A stretch of 64,000 bases of DNA from contig NZ_CAKZHV010000058.1 in NCBI RefSeq assembly GCF_936927845.1, forward strand, positions 124,001 through 188,000, read 5' to 3'. Below the pieces are notes generated by a model that worked only from the letters and a program-made list of their open reading frames with translations, was not told where the DNA came from and ran no database searches. This DNA comes from an uncultured Sphingomonas sp. (lineage in GTDB: Bacteria; Pseudomonadota; Alphaproteobacteria; Sphingomonadales; Sphingomonadaceae). The translations under genes were made by a program, and so were the position numbers. Positions 25,170 to 33,576 of this stretch are shown here, in pieces (position 1 is the first letter of the stretch; each line of letters starts with the position of its first letter).

Positions 25170-27446
25170 ATGGCCAAGCAACACGAAGACCGCCCCGATT
25201 TCACGCCCTACACCGGGCCTTCGGGCGGATGGGGATCGATGCGATCGCTCGCCGACATCGTCCCGCGCGAGAAGAACCCGGTCGAGACCTCGGCCGAGCT
25301 GCTGCGGCAGAACAAGCATGACGGCTTCATGTGCGTTAGTTGCGCCTGGTCGAAGCCCTACCCGCCCAACCCGGCCGAATTCTGCGAGAACGGTGCCAAG
25401 GCGACCGCGTGGGAGATCACCAGCCAGCGCGTCACGCCAGAGTTCTTTCGTGCCAACACGCTGACGAGCCTGCGTGAATGGAGCGATTACCGGCTGGAGG
25501 AAGCCGGGCGGCTGACGCATCCGATGAAGTATGACGCGGCCAGCGACAAATATATCGTCGTGCCGTGGGAGATGGCGTTCAAGGAGATCGGCGCGAAGCT
25601 CAAGAGCCTCGCGCCCAAGTCGGTCGTCTTCTACGCCTCGGGCCGCGCCAGCCTCGAAACCTCGTACATGTATCAGTTGCTCGCGCGGATGTACGGCAAC
25701 CAGAACCTGCCCGATTCGTCCAACATGTGCCACGAATCGACCTCTGTCGGATTGAAGGCGGCGATCGGCGTGCCGGTCGGGACGACGCGGCTGGAGGATT
25801 TCGACACCACCGACTGCATCCTGCATTTCGGGCAGAATGTCGCCACCAACAGCCCGCGGATGCTCCACCAGCTCCGCTCGGCGCGCAAGCGCGGCGTGCC
25901 GATCATCGTGTTCAATCCGCTTCGCGAACGCGGGCTCGAGCGCTTCACCGATCCGCAGAACCCGATCGAGATGGCGACCGGCGGCAAGACGCGGATCGCG
26001 ACGCAATATCACCAGGTGCGCGCGGGCGGCGACCTCGCGGCCATGATGGGGATGGCGAAGTGGCTGATCGAGCATGACCGGCTCGATCACGACTTCATCG
26101 CCGAGAATACGCACGATTTCGACGCCTTCGCCGCGAAGGCGCGCGCGACGACTTGGGACGAGATCGAGCGCGAATCGGGGCTGACGCGCGACGCGCTGTC
26201 GATGGCGGCCGAGGTATACGGCCGCGCTAATGCAACGATCGCGATCTACGGCATGGGGCTGACGCAGCACGTCAAGGGCGTCGACAACGTCCGCATGCTC
26301 GTCAACCTGCTGCTGATGCGCGGCAATATCGGGAAGCCTGGCGCGGGCCCGACTCCGGTGCGCGGCCATTCCAACGTGCAGGGGCAGCGCACCGTCGGCA
26401 TCACCGAGAAGCCCGAGCTCGCCCCGCTCGACAAGTTGAAGGAAATGTACGGCTTCGAGCCGCCGCGCGAGAAGGGGTTGGACACGGTCGAGGCGTGCCG
26501 CGGGGTGATCGACGGCAGCGTGCGCGGCTTCGTCTCGCTCGGCGGCAATTTCGTCCGTGCGACACCCGAGACGCGATTGATGGAGGAAGGCTGGCGCCAG
26601 CTCGACCTGTCCGTGCAGATCGCGACCAAGCTCAACCGCAGCCACCTGATCCCCGCGAAGGGCGACACCTGGCTGCTGCCGTGCCTGGGCCGGATCGAGC
26701 GCGATCTGCAGGAAACGGGCGCGCAGCACGTGACGATGGAGGATTCGACCAGCGTCATCCACCCGTCGTTCGGCAAGGTCGACCCCGCCAGCCCGCATCT
26801 GCTGTCCGAACCCGCGATCGTCGCCGGGATCGCCAAGGAAACGCTCGAACCCAATCCGCGCGTGCCGTGGGACAAGTGGGTCGGCGATTATGCGCTGGTG
26901 CGCGACGAGATCGCCGAGGCTTTTCCCAATTTCTTCGAACGCTTCAACGAGCGGTTGAAGGAGCCCGGCGGGTTCTGGAAAGGCAACAAGGCGGCTGGGC
27001 GCGAATGGGACACGCCGTCGAAAAAGGCCGAGTTCATCGTGCCCGACGTGCTCAACGCCACCGGCTTCACCGATACCGACGGCCGCTATCGCATGTTGAC
27101 GGTACGCTCGAACGACCAGTTCAACACCACGATCTACGGCTATTCGGATCGCTTCCGCGGCATCAACGGCACGCGGCAGGTGGTGATGATGAGCCCCGCC
27201 GACATCGCCGAGCGTGGTCTGTCCGAAGGGCAGAAGGTCACGCTGGTGGGCGACGCCGAGGACAATGTATCGCGCCGCGTCGAGGGGCTGATGGTCGTCG
27301 CGCGCGACGTGCCCAAGGGTTGCATCGCGACCTATTATCCCGAGTGCAATCCGCTGATCGCGCTCGAACACCATGCCGAGGAAAGCCACGTCCCCGCCGC
27401 CAAGTCGGTGCCGGTACGCATCGAGGTGGAACCGATCGGCGCTTGA
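25170..27446 (+). CDS. FdhF/YdeP family molybdopterin oxidoreductase
   Basis: This 758-aa bis-MGD enzyme is of the FdhF/YdeP group. An N-terminal iron-sulfur site is suggested by Cys 55, Cys 58 and Cys 72 (FMCVSCAW, then EFCENG). Molybdopterin-binding domains follow, with FYASGRAS, SNMCHEST (a candidate Mo ligand region) and the loop GPTPVRGHSNVQGQRTVG. The C-terminal cofactor domain has TVRSNDQFNTTIYGYSDR. No separate iron-sulfur or membrane subunit is adjacent, so it is probably a soluble single-subunit enzyme. True formate dehydrogenase activity is not assured; YdeP is linked to acid resistance. Confidence 0.9.
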   Translation: MAKQHEDRPDFTPYTGPSGGWGSMRSLADIVPREKNPVETSAELLRQNKHDGFMCVSCAWSKPYPPNPAEFCENGAKATAWEITSQRVTPEFFRANTLTSLREWSDYRLEEAGRLTHPMKYDAASDKYIVVPWEMAFKEIGAKLKSLAPKSVVFYASGRASLETSYMYQLLARMYGNQNLPDSSNMCHESTSVGLKAAIGVPVGTTRLEDFDTTDCILHFGQNVATNSPRMLHQLRSARKRGVPIIVFNPLRERGLERFTDPQNPIEMATGGKTRIATQYHQVRAGGDLAAMMGMAKWLIEHDRLDHDFIAENTHDFDAFAAKARATTWDEIERESGLTRDALSMAAEVYGRANATIAIYGMGLTQHVKGVDNVRMLVNLLLMRGNIGKPGAGPTPVRGHSNVQGQRTVGITEKPELAPLDKLKEMYGFEPPREKGLDTVEACRGVIDGSVRGFVSLGGNFVRATPETRLMEEGWRQLDLSVQIATKLNRSHLIPAKGDTWLLPCLGRIERDLQETGAQHVTMEDSTSVIHPSFGKVDPASPHLLSEPAIVAGIAKETLEPNPRVPWDKWVGDYALVRDEIAEAFPNFFERFNERLKEPGGFWKGNKAAGREWDTPSKKAEFIVPDVLNATGFTDTDGRYRMLTVRSNDQFNTTIYGYSDRFRGINGTRQVVMMSPADIAERGLSEGQKVTLVGDAEDNVSRRVEGLMVVARDVPKGCIATYYPECNPLIALEHHAEESHVPAAKSVPVRIEVEPIGA

Positions 27447-27515
27447 CGCCTGCACTAGCATAACAGATGTTATCCTGCATGACGGGCGCGCAGCGTCCGC
27501 ATGCGGGAGAGCGAT

Positions 27516-28304
27516 ATGGAGCTAGGGCCGGAAATCGCGGCGATCATCACCGGCGGTACCTCGGGGCTGGGGCTCGCCACCGCACGCGCGCTGCGCGATC
27601 ACGGCGTTCGCGTCGCCTTGTTCGACAAGAATGCCGAGATCGGTCCCGCGATCGCGGACGAGATCGGCGCGACCTTTTGCGCGGTCGACGTGATGGATCA
27701 GGCGTCGGTCGACGCGGGCTTCGCCGCCGCACGCGCCGCGAACGGGCAGGAGCGTATCCTCGTCAATTGCGCCGGCGGCGGCTTCGGCGGCCCGAACAAG
27801 ACGGTGGCGCGTGCGCGCGACGACGGCGCGATCACGCCCTATCCGATCGAGAATTATCAAAAGACGATCGAGCTCAACCTCGTCGGCTCGTTCCGCTGCA
27901 TCGTCGGTGCCGCTGCGGGGATGATGACGCTCGATCCTTTGCCCGATGGTGATCGCGGCGCGATCGTCAACACCGCCAGCGTCGCGGGCGAGGAGGGGCA
28001 GGTCGGCCAAGTCGCCTATGCCAGCGCGAAGGCGGGGGTGATCGGCATGACGCTGGTCGTCGCGCGCGATCTCGCGGCCGAGCACATTCGCTGCAACACG
28101 ATCCTGCCCGGTATCTTCGACACGCCGCTGCTCGGTCGTGCCAAACCGCAGGTGAAGGCGGCGCTGTCGGCGATGGTCCCCTTTCCCAAACGGCTGGGGC
28201 AGGCGGAGGAATATGCGCGCCTCGCACTCGAGATGATCCGCAACGGCTATTTCAACGGCGAGGACGTCCGGCTTGACGGCGCGATCCGCATGCAGCCGCG
28301 CTGA
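27516..28304 (+). CDS. SDR family oxidoreductase, 3-hydroxyacyl-CoA dehydrogenase type
   Basis: This 262-aa short-chain dehydrogenase resembles human HSD17B10 and bacterial 2-methyl-3-hydroxybutyryl-CoA dehydrogenases. The cofactor motif is TGGTSGLG (about residues 14-21), with NCAGGG and catalytic Ser/Tyr/Lys in NTASVAG and YASAKAG. The start at 27516 has GGGAGA 5 bases upstream. It lies 15 bases ahead of two acyl-CoA dehydrogenase genes, which supports an NAD-dependent step of beta-oxidation. Confidence 0.87.
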   Translation: MELGPEIAAIITGGTSGLGLATARALRDHGVRVALFDKNAEIGPAIADEIGATFCAVDVMDQASVDAGFAAARAANGQERILVNCAGGGFGGPNKTVARARDDGAITPYPIENYQKTIELNLVGSFRCIVGAAAGMMTLDPLPDGDRGAIVNTASVAGEEGQVGQVAYASAKAGVIGMTLVVARDLAAEHIRCNTILPGIFDTPLLGRAKPQVKAALSAMVPFPKRLGQAEEYARLALEMIRNGYFNGEDVRLDGAIRMQPR

Positions 28305-28319
28305 TCGACGGGGGATGAC

Positions 28320-29417
28320 ATGAACTTCGATTATTCCGACGAGCAGAAGATGCTGAAGGACGAGGCACGAAAGTTCCTCGACGCCAAATGCCCGCCCGCG
28401 GTCGTACGCGGCGTGCTCAACCACGCCGATCGCGCCTATGACGAGGCCTTGTGGCGCGGAGTCGCCGAACAGGGCTGGCTCGGCGCGGCGATCCCCGAGG
28501 CGCATGGCGGGCTCGGGCTCGGCCATGTCGAACTGTGCGCGCTAGCGGAGGAACTGGGACGCGCCTGCGCGCCGATCCCGTTCGCCTCGACCGTCTATTT
28601 CGTCGCCGAGGCGCTGATGCTGTTCGGCTCCGAGGCGCAACAGACGAAATGGCTGCCGCGCATCGCCGCGGGCGCGGTGATCGGCGCGTTCGCAACGAGC
28701 GAGGGACCGGGGCCGACGACACCGCGATCGGTCCGCACCAGCGTGTCGGGCGGGCGTTTGTCGGGGGTGAAGATCCCGGTCACCGACGGCGACGTCGCCG
28801 ACCTGATCGTCGTGCTGGCGGGGGACGGGCTCTACCTGGTCGAGCGCGGCGAGGGCGTTGCCGCCGAGGTGCTGACGACGCTCGACCCGACGCGCTCCGC
28901 GGCGCGGCTGACCTTCACCGATGCCCCGGCCGAGCGGCTGGGCGACGAGGACGGCTTCACCGCGACCGAGCGGGTGCTCGACCGCGCCGCGGTGCTGCTC
29001 GCGTTCGAGCAGATCGGCGGCGCGGACAAGGCGCTGGAGATGGCGAAGGGCTATGCGCTCGATCGCTATGCCTTCGGGCGGCCGATCGGCGGCTATCAGG
29101 CAATCAAGCACAAGCTGGCCGACGTGTACGTGAAGAACGAGATCGCGCGCTCGAACGCTTATTACGGCGCCTGGGCATTGAACGCGCGCGCCGCCGAACT
29201 CCCGCTCGCCGCCGCCACCGCGCGTGTCGCGGCGAGCGAGGCGTTCTGGTTCGCATCGAAAGAGAACATCCAAACGCACGGCGGCATCGGCTTTACGTGG
29301 GAGGCCGACCCGCAGCTCTATTACCGCCGCTCACGCCAGTTGAGCCTGGTCGCGGGCGCGCCGGCGCAGTGGCGCGAGCGGTTGGTGGCGCAGCTCGAGA
29401 TGAAGAACGCGGCCTGA
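28320..29417 (+). CDS. Acyl-CoA dehydrogenase, smaller paired subunit
   Basis: This 365-aa FAD enzyme of the acyl-CoA dehydrogenase family introduces a trans-2 double bond in acyl-CoAs. It has the N-terminal helical domain (MNFDYSDEQKMLKDEARKFL), the flavin region GAFATSEGPG and the C-terminal bundle with DRYAFGRPIGGYQAIKHKLAD. The tail contains HGGIGFTWEADPQLYYRRS, not the IYEGT motif, as in other members of this subgroup. It is 14 bases upstream of a second acyl-CoA dehydrogenase gene; such pairs can form mixed alpha2beta2 enzymes. Confidence 0.9.
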   Translation: MNFDYSDEQKMLKDEARKFLDAKCPPAVVRGVLNHADRAYDEALWRGVAEQGWLGAAIPEAHGGLGLGHVELCALAEELGRACAPIPFASTVYFVAEALMLFGSEAQQTKWLPRIAAGAVIGAFATSEGPGPTTPRSVRTSVSGGRLSGVKIPVTDGDVADLIVVLAGDGLYLVERGEGVAAEVLTTLDPTRSAARLTFTDAPAERLGDEDGFTATERVLDRAAVLLAFEQIGGADKALEMAKGYALDRYAFGRPIGGYQAIKHKLADVYVKNEIARSNAYYGAWALNARAAELPLAAATARVAASEAFWFASKENIQTHGGIGFTWEADPQLYYRRSRQLSLVAGAPAQWRERLVAQLEMKNAA

Positions 29418-29431
29418 AGGGAAAAGCGACG

Positions 29432-30637
29432 ATGGACTTCAACGACACGCCCGAGGAAGCCGAGTATCGCGCCGCCGCGCGCGCCTGGCTCGACACCAAC
29501 GTGCCCGAACACAAGGCGATGCCGCACGACGATGACCTAGCGGCGGCGCGCGCGTGGCAGGCGCGCAAGGCCGCGGCAGGCTACGCGCAGATCACCTGGC
29601 CCAAGGAATGGGGCGGCGGTGGCGGCACCCCGATCCAGAGCGTGATCTTCGGGCAGGAGGAGGCGCGCTACCCGGTGCAATACGGTTACTTCACTATCGG
29701 GCTCGGCATGTGCGTGCCGACCGTGATGGCGTTCGCCGACGATGCCACCAAGCAGCGCTTCGTCGGCCCGGCGCTGCGCGGCGAGGAGATTTGGTCGCAG
29801 CTTTTCTCCGAACCCGCCGGCGGATCGGACGTGGCGGCGATCCGCACGCGCGCGGTGCGCGACGGCGACGACTGGGTCGTCAGCGGGCAGAAGGTGTGGA
29901 CCTCGGGCGCGCATTATTCCGACTTCGGCATCGTGCTGGTGCGCACCAATCCCGACGTGCCCAAGCACAAGGGACTGACGATGTTCTGGCTCGACCTGCG
30001 CAGCGCCGGCGTCGAGATCAGGCCGATTCACCAGATGTCGGGCGGGTCGAACTTCAACGAGGTCTATTTCACCGACGTGCGCATCCCCGACGCGCAGCGG
30101 CTGGGGAAGGTCGACGACGGCTGGCGCGTCGCGCTCGTCACGCTGATGAACGAACGGCTCGCGGTCGGCGGTGGCGGCGGCGCGGGCCCGAAGGAAATTC
30201 TGAAGCTCGCGCGCGACCTCGACGCGGGCGAGGGGACGCTGCTGCAGGACAAGGCGTTCCGGCAGAAGCTCGCCGACTGGTACGTCCAGGCCGAGGGGCT
30301 GCGCAACACGCGGATGCGCACGATCACCGCGCTCAGCCGCGGGCAGACGCCCGGTCCCGAAAGCTCGATCGGCAAGATCATCGCCGCCAACCAGTTGCAG
30401 GACATCGGCAACAGCGCGGTCGAAGCGGAGGATCAGTTCGGGATCATCAACGACGCCGCGGTGTCGCCGATGCGCGCTTTGTTCCAGTCGGCGGTGATGA
30501 ACGCGCCGGGCCTACGCATCGCGGGGGGCACCGACGAGATATTGAAAAACATCATCGCCGAACGCGTGCTCGGCCTGCCGGGCGAAATCCGCACCGACAA
30601 GGAGGCCGCGTTCCGCGATCTGCCCGCCGGGCGCTGA
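29432..30637 (+). CDS. Acyl-CoA dehydrogenase, larger paired subunit
   Basis: This 401-aa acyl-CoA dehydrogenase family protein has WPKEWGGGGGTPIQSVIFGQEE near residue 50, the flavin motif WSQLFSEPAGGSDVA (about 125-139) and VSGQKVWTSGAHYSDFGI. The C-terminal stretch is RIAGGTDEILKNIIAERVLGLP, in which Gly replaces the Glu of the classic IYEGT base. The ATG at 29432 follows AAGGGAAAAG. With the preceding SDR and smaller dehydrogenase it makes a three-gene oxidation operon. The acyl substrate is unknown; branched or ring-bearing acyl-CoAs are typical for such pairs. Confidence 0.9.
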   Translation: MDFNDTPEEAEYRAAARAWLDTNVPEHKAMPHDDDLAAARAWQARKAAAGYAQITWPKEWGGGGGTPIQSVIFGQEEARYPVQYGYFTIGLGMCVPTVMAFADDATKQRFVGPALRGEEIWSQLFSEPAGGSDVAAIRTRAVRDGDDWVVSGQKVWTSGAHYSDFGIVLVRTNPDVPKHKGLTMFWLDLRSAGVEIRPIHQMSGGSNFNEVYFTDVRIPDAQRLGKVDDGWRVALVTLMNERLAVGGGGGAGPKEILKLARDLDAGEGTLLQDKAFRQKLADWYVQAEGLRNTRMRTITALSRGQTPGPESSIGKIIAANQLQDIGNSAVEAEDQFGIINDAAVSPMRALFQSAVMNAPGLRIAGGTDEILKNIIAERVLGLPGEIRTDKEAAFRDLPAGR

Positions 30638-30708
30638 CGCCCATGCGGGCATAATTACGCGACATTTCACCGCTAGCGCCGACGCACCCGCCGATCGGGC
30701 AAGGGAGT

Positions 30709-33576
30709 GTGGCGTTGCGATTGTTCCTGTTGCTGGCGAGTACCGCCGCTGTTCCCGCATTTGCGCAAACGGCGCCGCAGCTTTCTCCTGCTCCCGCACC
30801 GGCGCAGCCGGCACCCGCGGATGCGCCGACGCCCGCGACAACGGCGGAACAGGCGCCTGCCGTCCCCGCCGCGACACCGCCCGCCGGCTCCCCCAGCGAA
30901 GCCGGCGCCGCTTCACCCGACGCGCAGGGTGAGGCGGGCGAGGGCGAGGACATCGTCGTCACCGGGCGCAAGCCGGTCGGCAGCGTCGTCGGCGACATTC
31001 CCCCCGAACAGACATTGTCCCCCGCCGATATCCGCAGCTACGGCGTCAGCTCGGTTGCCGACCTGCTGACCGAGCTCAGCCCGCAGACGCGCTCGGGCCG
31101 TGGATCGGGCGGCGCGCCGGTGGTGCTGCTCAACGGCCGGCGGATCGGCGGCTTCTCCGAAATCCGCGACCTGCCGACCGAGGCGATCCTGCGGGTCGAG
31201 ATCCTGCCCGAGGAGGTCGCGCTCAAATACGGCTACCGCGCCGACCAGCGCGTCGTGAACTTCGTGCTGCGCCCGCGTTTCCGCGCCTATACCGGCGAGT
31301 TGATCGACACGCTTGCGACCGACGGCGGGCGCAACCAGCCCGGTGCCAAGGCCGACTGGCTGCGCATCCAGCGCACCGGGCGCACCAGCGTCCACCTGGA
31401 ATATGATCAAGCGAGCGCACTGACCGAGGCGGAGCGCAGCATCGTCCAGGCGCAGAGCGGGGCGTCGAGCGCGGGCACCGTCACCTTGGCCGATGGCACC
31501 ACGCTCGGCGCACCCGCCTCGGCGGCGAACGGCGCGGTGGCCGCGGGTGATTTCCTCACAACCGTCAGCCCGGTCGATCAGTCGCGCTTCCGCACCTTGC
31601 TGCCCGAAACCAGGAGCTTTCAGGCGAACGGCGTCTATGCGACCAGCCTGAGCGAGCGGATCGGCGCGACCTTCAACGCGCGCGTCCAGCATGACGTGAG
31701 CGATGCGGACCGCGGACTGGTGACGGGAAACTTCCTGCTGCCCGTCGGCAATCCTTTCTCGCCTTTCGACAGCGAAGCGCGGGTCAGCCGCGCGTTTCCC
31801 GATCTCGGCGTGCTCGGCCAGCATGTCGAGAGCACCGACGCGCATCTGGGAGCGAGTGCCAACGGCGATCAGGGGCGCTGGCGCTGGACCGTCAACGCCA
31901 ACGCCGATTACAGCGCCAGCAATACGCGCAGCCAGACCGGGCTCGACACCACCGCGTTCCAGGCGCTGCTGACCGCGAGCGACCCCGGCGCCAATCCGTT
32001 CGGCGCGTTTGATCTGGTGCGGGCGCCCGACAATCTCGGCCGCTCGCGGTCGACCAACCTCGCGTTCGACACGCTGGTGACCGGGCCGGTGTTCTCGCTG
32101 CCCGCGGGTGATGCCAACACCAGCATCCGTATCGGCGCGTCGAGCGCCGATTTCACCAGCCGCTCGACGCGCGCGGGCGTGACGCAGCCCGCCGACATCT
32201 CGCGCGACATCGGCAACGCGCAGGTCAATCTCGACCTGCCGATCGCCAGCCGCACGCGCGGGGTGCTGAGCGCTATCGGCGATTTCTCGTTGAACGCCAA
32301 TGTGGCGGCGGATCATCTGTCGGACTTCGGCACGCTCTGGACGCTCGGCTACGGCGCCAACTGGTCGCCGCTACGGGGTGTGCGGCTGATCTACTCGGTC
32401 ACCAACGAGGACGAGGCACCCTCCGCGCAGCAGCTCGGCAATCCGCAGGTGCCGACCGCGGGTGTGCGCGTGTTCGATTACGTCCGCGGGACGACCGCGA
32501 CCGTCACCACGGTGACCGGCGGCAACCCGTTCCTGCGCGCCGACGAGCGCCACGTGACCAAGCTGGGCGCGACGCTCCAGCCCTGGTCAGATCGCGACAT
32601 CAATTTCATCGCCAATTACGTCACCGAACGCGTCGACGATCCGATCGCGAGCTTTCCTGCCGCCAGCGCCGCGATCGAGGCGGCGTTTCGCGATCGCTTC
32701 ACGCGCGTGAACGGCGAATTGGTGCGGCTCGACACCCGGCCGGTCAATTTCGCCCGCAGCGAGCGGTCGGAGCTTCGCTACGGCTTCAACGTCTCGTTCA
32801 AGTTGAAGTCCAAGATACAAAAGGAGCTGGAGGCGTTTCGCGCCGGAACCGGGCCCAACCCGTTCGCAGGGCTGCGCCCGCCCGGCGGGCGCCGTCGCGA
32901 CGGTGAGGGTGCGCCGCCCGATGCGACCCGCCCCGACGGCAGCGGCGCGCGCGCGGCGGCGAACGGCGGCGAGCAACCCCGCAGCGGCGACGCGCCGGGT
33001 GGCGGACGCGGGCCCGGCGGCGGCTTCGGTGGTGGTCGCGGTGGTTTCGGCGGCGGGCGCTTCGGCGGCGGCGGCGGGGCGGCCGCCGGGGGCCGCGTGC
33101 AGTTCGCGCTCTATCACACCTGGCACTTCACCGACCGCGTGACGATCGCCGACGGCGGCCCGGTCCTCGACCTGTTGAACGGCGACGCGATCGGCGGATC
33201 GGGCGGACAATCGCGGCACGAGCTCGAGGGCCAAGCGGGTTACTCGAACAACGGCCTGGGCGCGCGCGCGTCGCTCAACTTCCAGAGCGCGACGCGGATC
33301 AACGGCGGGACGCCCACCAGCCCACAAACACTCGATTTCGGCAGCCTGACAACGGTCAACCTGCGGCTGTTCGCCGACTTCGGGCAGCGGATCGACCTGA
33401 TCCGCGCGCATCCGTGGCTGCGCGGCACGCGCGTCACCTTGTCGCTCAACAACGCGTTCAACCAGCGCCAGCGCGTCACCGACCAGACCGGCACCGTGCC
33501 GATTGGCTTCCAGCCGGGCTACCTCGACCCATTGGGCCGGACGGTGCGGCTGTCGATCAGAAAGCTGTTCTTCTAA
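30709..33576 (+). CDS. TonB-dependent receptor with Gly-rich insertion
   Basis: This is a 955-aa outer-membrane receptor. After the signal peptide (about 1-19) comes a long Pro/Ala linker, then the TonB box EDIVVTGRK (about 80) and a plug with VVLLNGRRIGGFSEIRDLPTEAI. The beta-barrel follows and ends LSIRKLFF with a terminal Phe. Near residues 735-790 is a low-complexity stretch of Gly, Arg and Phe. GTG at 30709 lies only one base after AAGGGAG, so TTG at 30715 is an equally good start. The ligand is unknown. Confidence 0.88.
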   Translation: MALRLFLLLASTAAVPAFAQTAPQLSPAPAPAQPAPADAPTPATTAEQAPAVPAATPPAGSPSEAGAASPDAQGEAGEGEDIVVTGRKPVGSVVGDIPPEQTLSPADIRSYGVSSVADLLTELSPQTRSGRGSGGAPVVLLNGRRIGGFSEIRDLPTEAILRVEILPEEVALKYGYRADQRVVNFVLRPRFRAYTGELIDTLATDGGRNQPGAKADWLRIQRTGRTSVHLEYDQASALTEAERSIVQAQSGASSAGTVTLADGTTLGAPASAANGAVAAGDFLTTVSPVDQSRFRTLLPETRSFQANGVYATSLSERIGATFNARVQHDVSDADRGLVTGNFLLPVGNPFSPFDSEARVSRAFPDLGVLGQHVESTDAHLGASANGDQGRWRWTVNANADYSASNTRSQTGLDTTAFQALLTASDPGANPFGAFDLVRAPDNLGRSRSTNLAFDTLVTGPVFSLPAGDANTSIRIGASSADFTSRSTRAGVTQPADISRDIGNAQVNLDLPIASRTRGVLSAIGDFSLNANVAADHLSDFGTLWTLGYGANWSPLRGVRLIYSVTNEDEAPSAQQLGNPQVPTAGVRVFDYVRGTTATVTTVTGGNPFLRADERHVTKLGATLQPWSDRDINFIANYVTERVDDPIASFPAASAAIEAAFRDRFTRVNGELVRLDTRPVNFARSERSELRYGFNVSFKLKSKIQKELEAFRAGTGPNPFAGLRPPGGRRRDGEGAPPDATRPDGSGARAAANGGEQPRSGDAPGGGRGPGGGFGGGRGGFGGGRFGGGGGAAAGGRVQFALYHTWHFTDRVTIADGGPVLDLLNGDAIGGSGGQSRHELEGQAGYSNNGLGARASLNFQSATRINGGTPTSPQTLDFGSLTTVNLRLFADFGQRIDLIRAHPWLRGTRVTLSLNNAFNQRQRVTDQTGTVPIGFQPGYLDPLGRTVRLSIRKLFF

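Noticed and set aside
25330..25400. Selenocysteine site in the formate-dehydrogenase-like protein
   Set aside because: No in-frame TGA or SECIS-like hairpin is visible; the frame is continuous and uses cysteines.
24273..27461. A 1062-codon open frame on the minus strand opposite the FdhF/YdeP gene
   Set aside because: It is a shadow frame of a high-GC gene. Its translation is His/Arg/Asp-rich without family motifs, while the plus strand encodes a clear molybdoenzyme.
32999..33100. Tandem repeat or CRISPR-like array
   Set aside because: The repetition is from Gly codons within the TonB receptor frame; there are no regular repeats with unique spacers.
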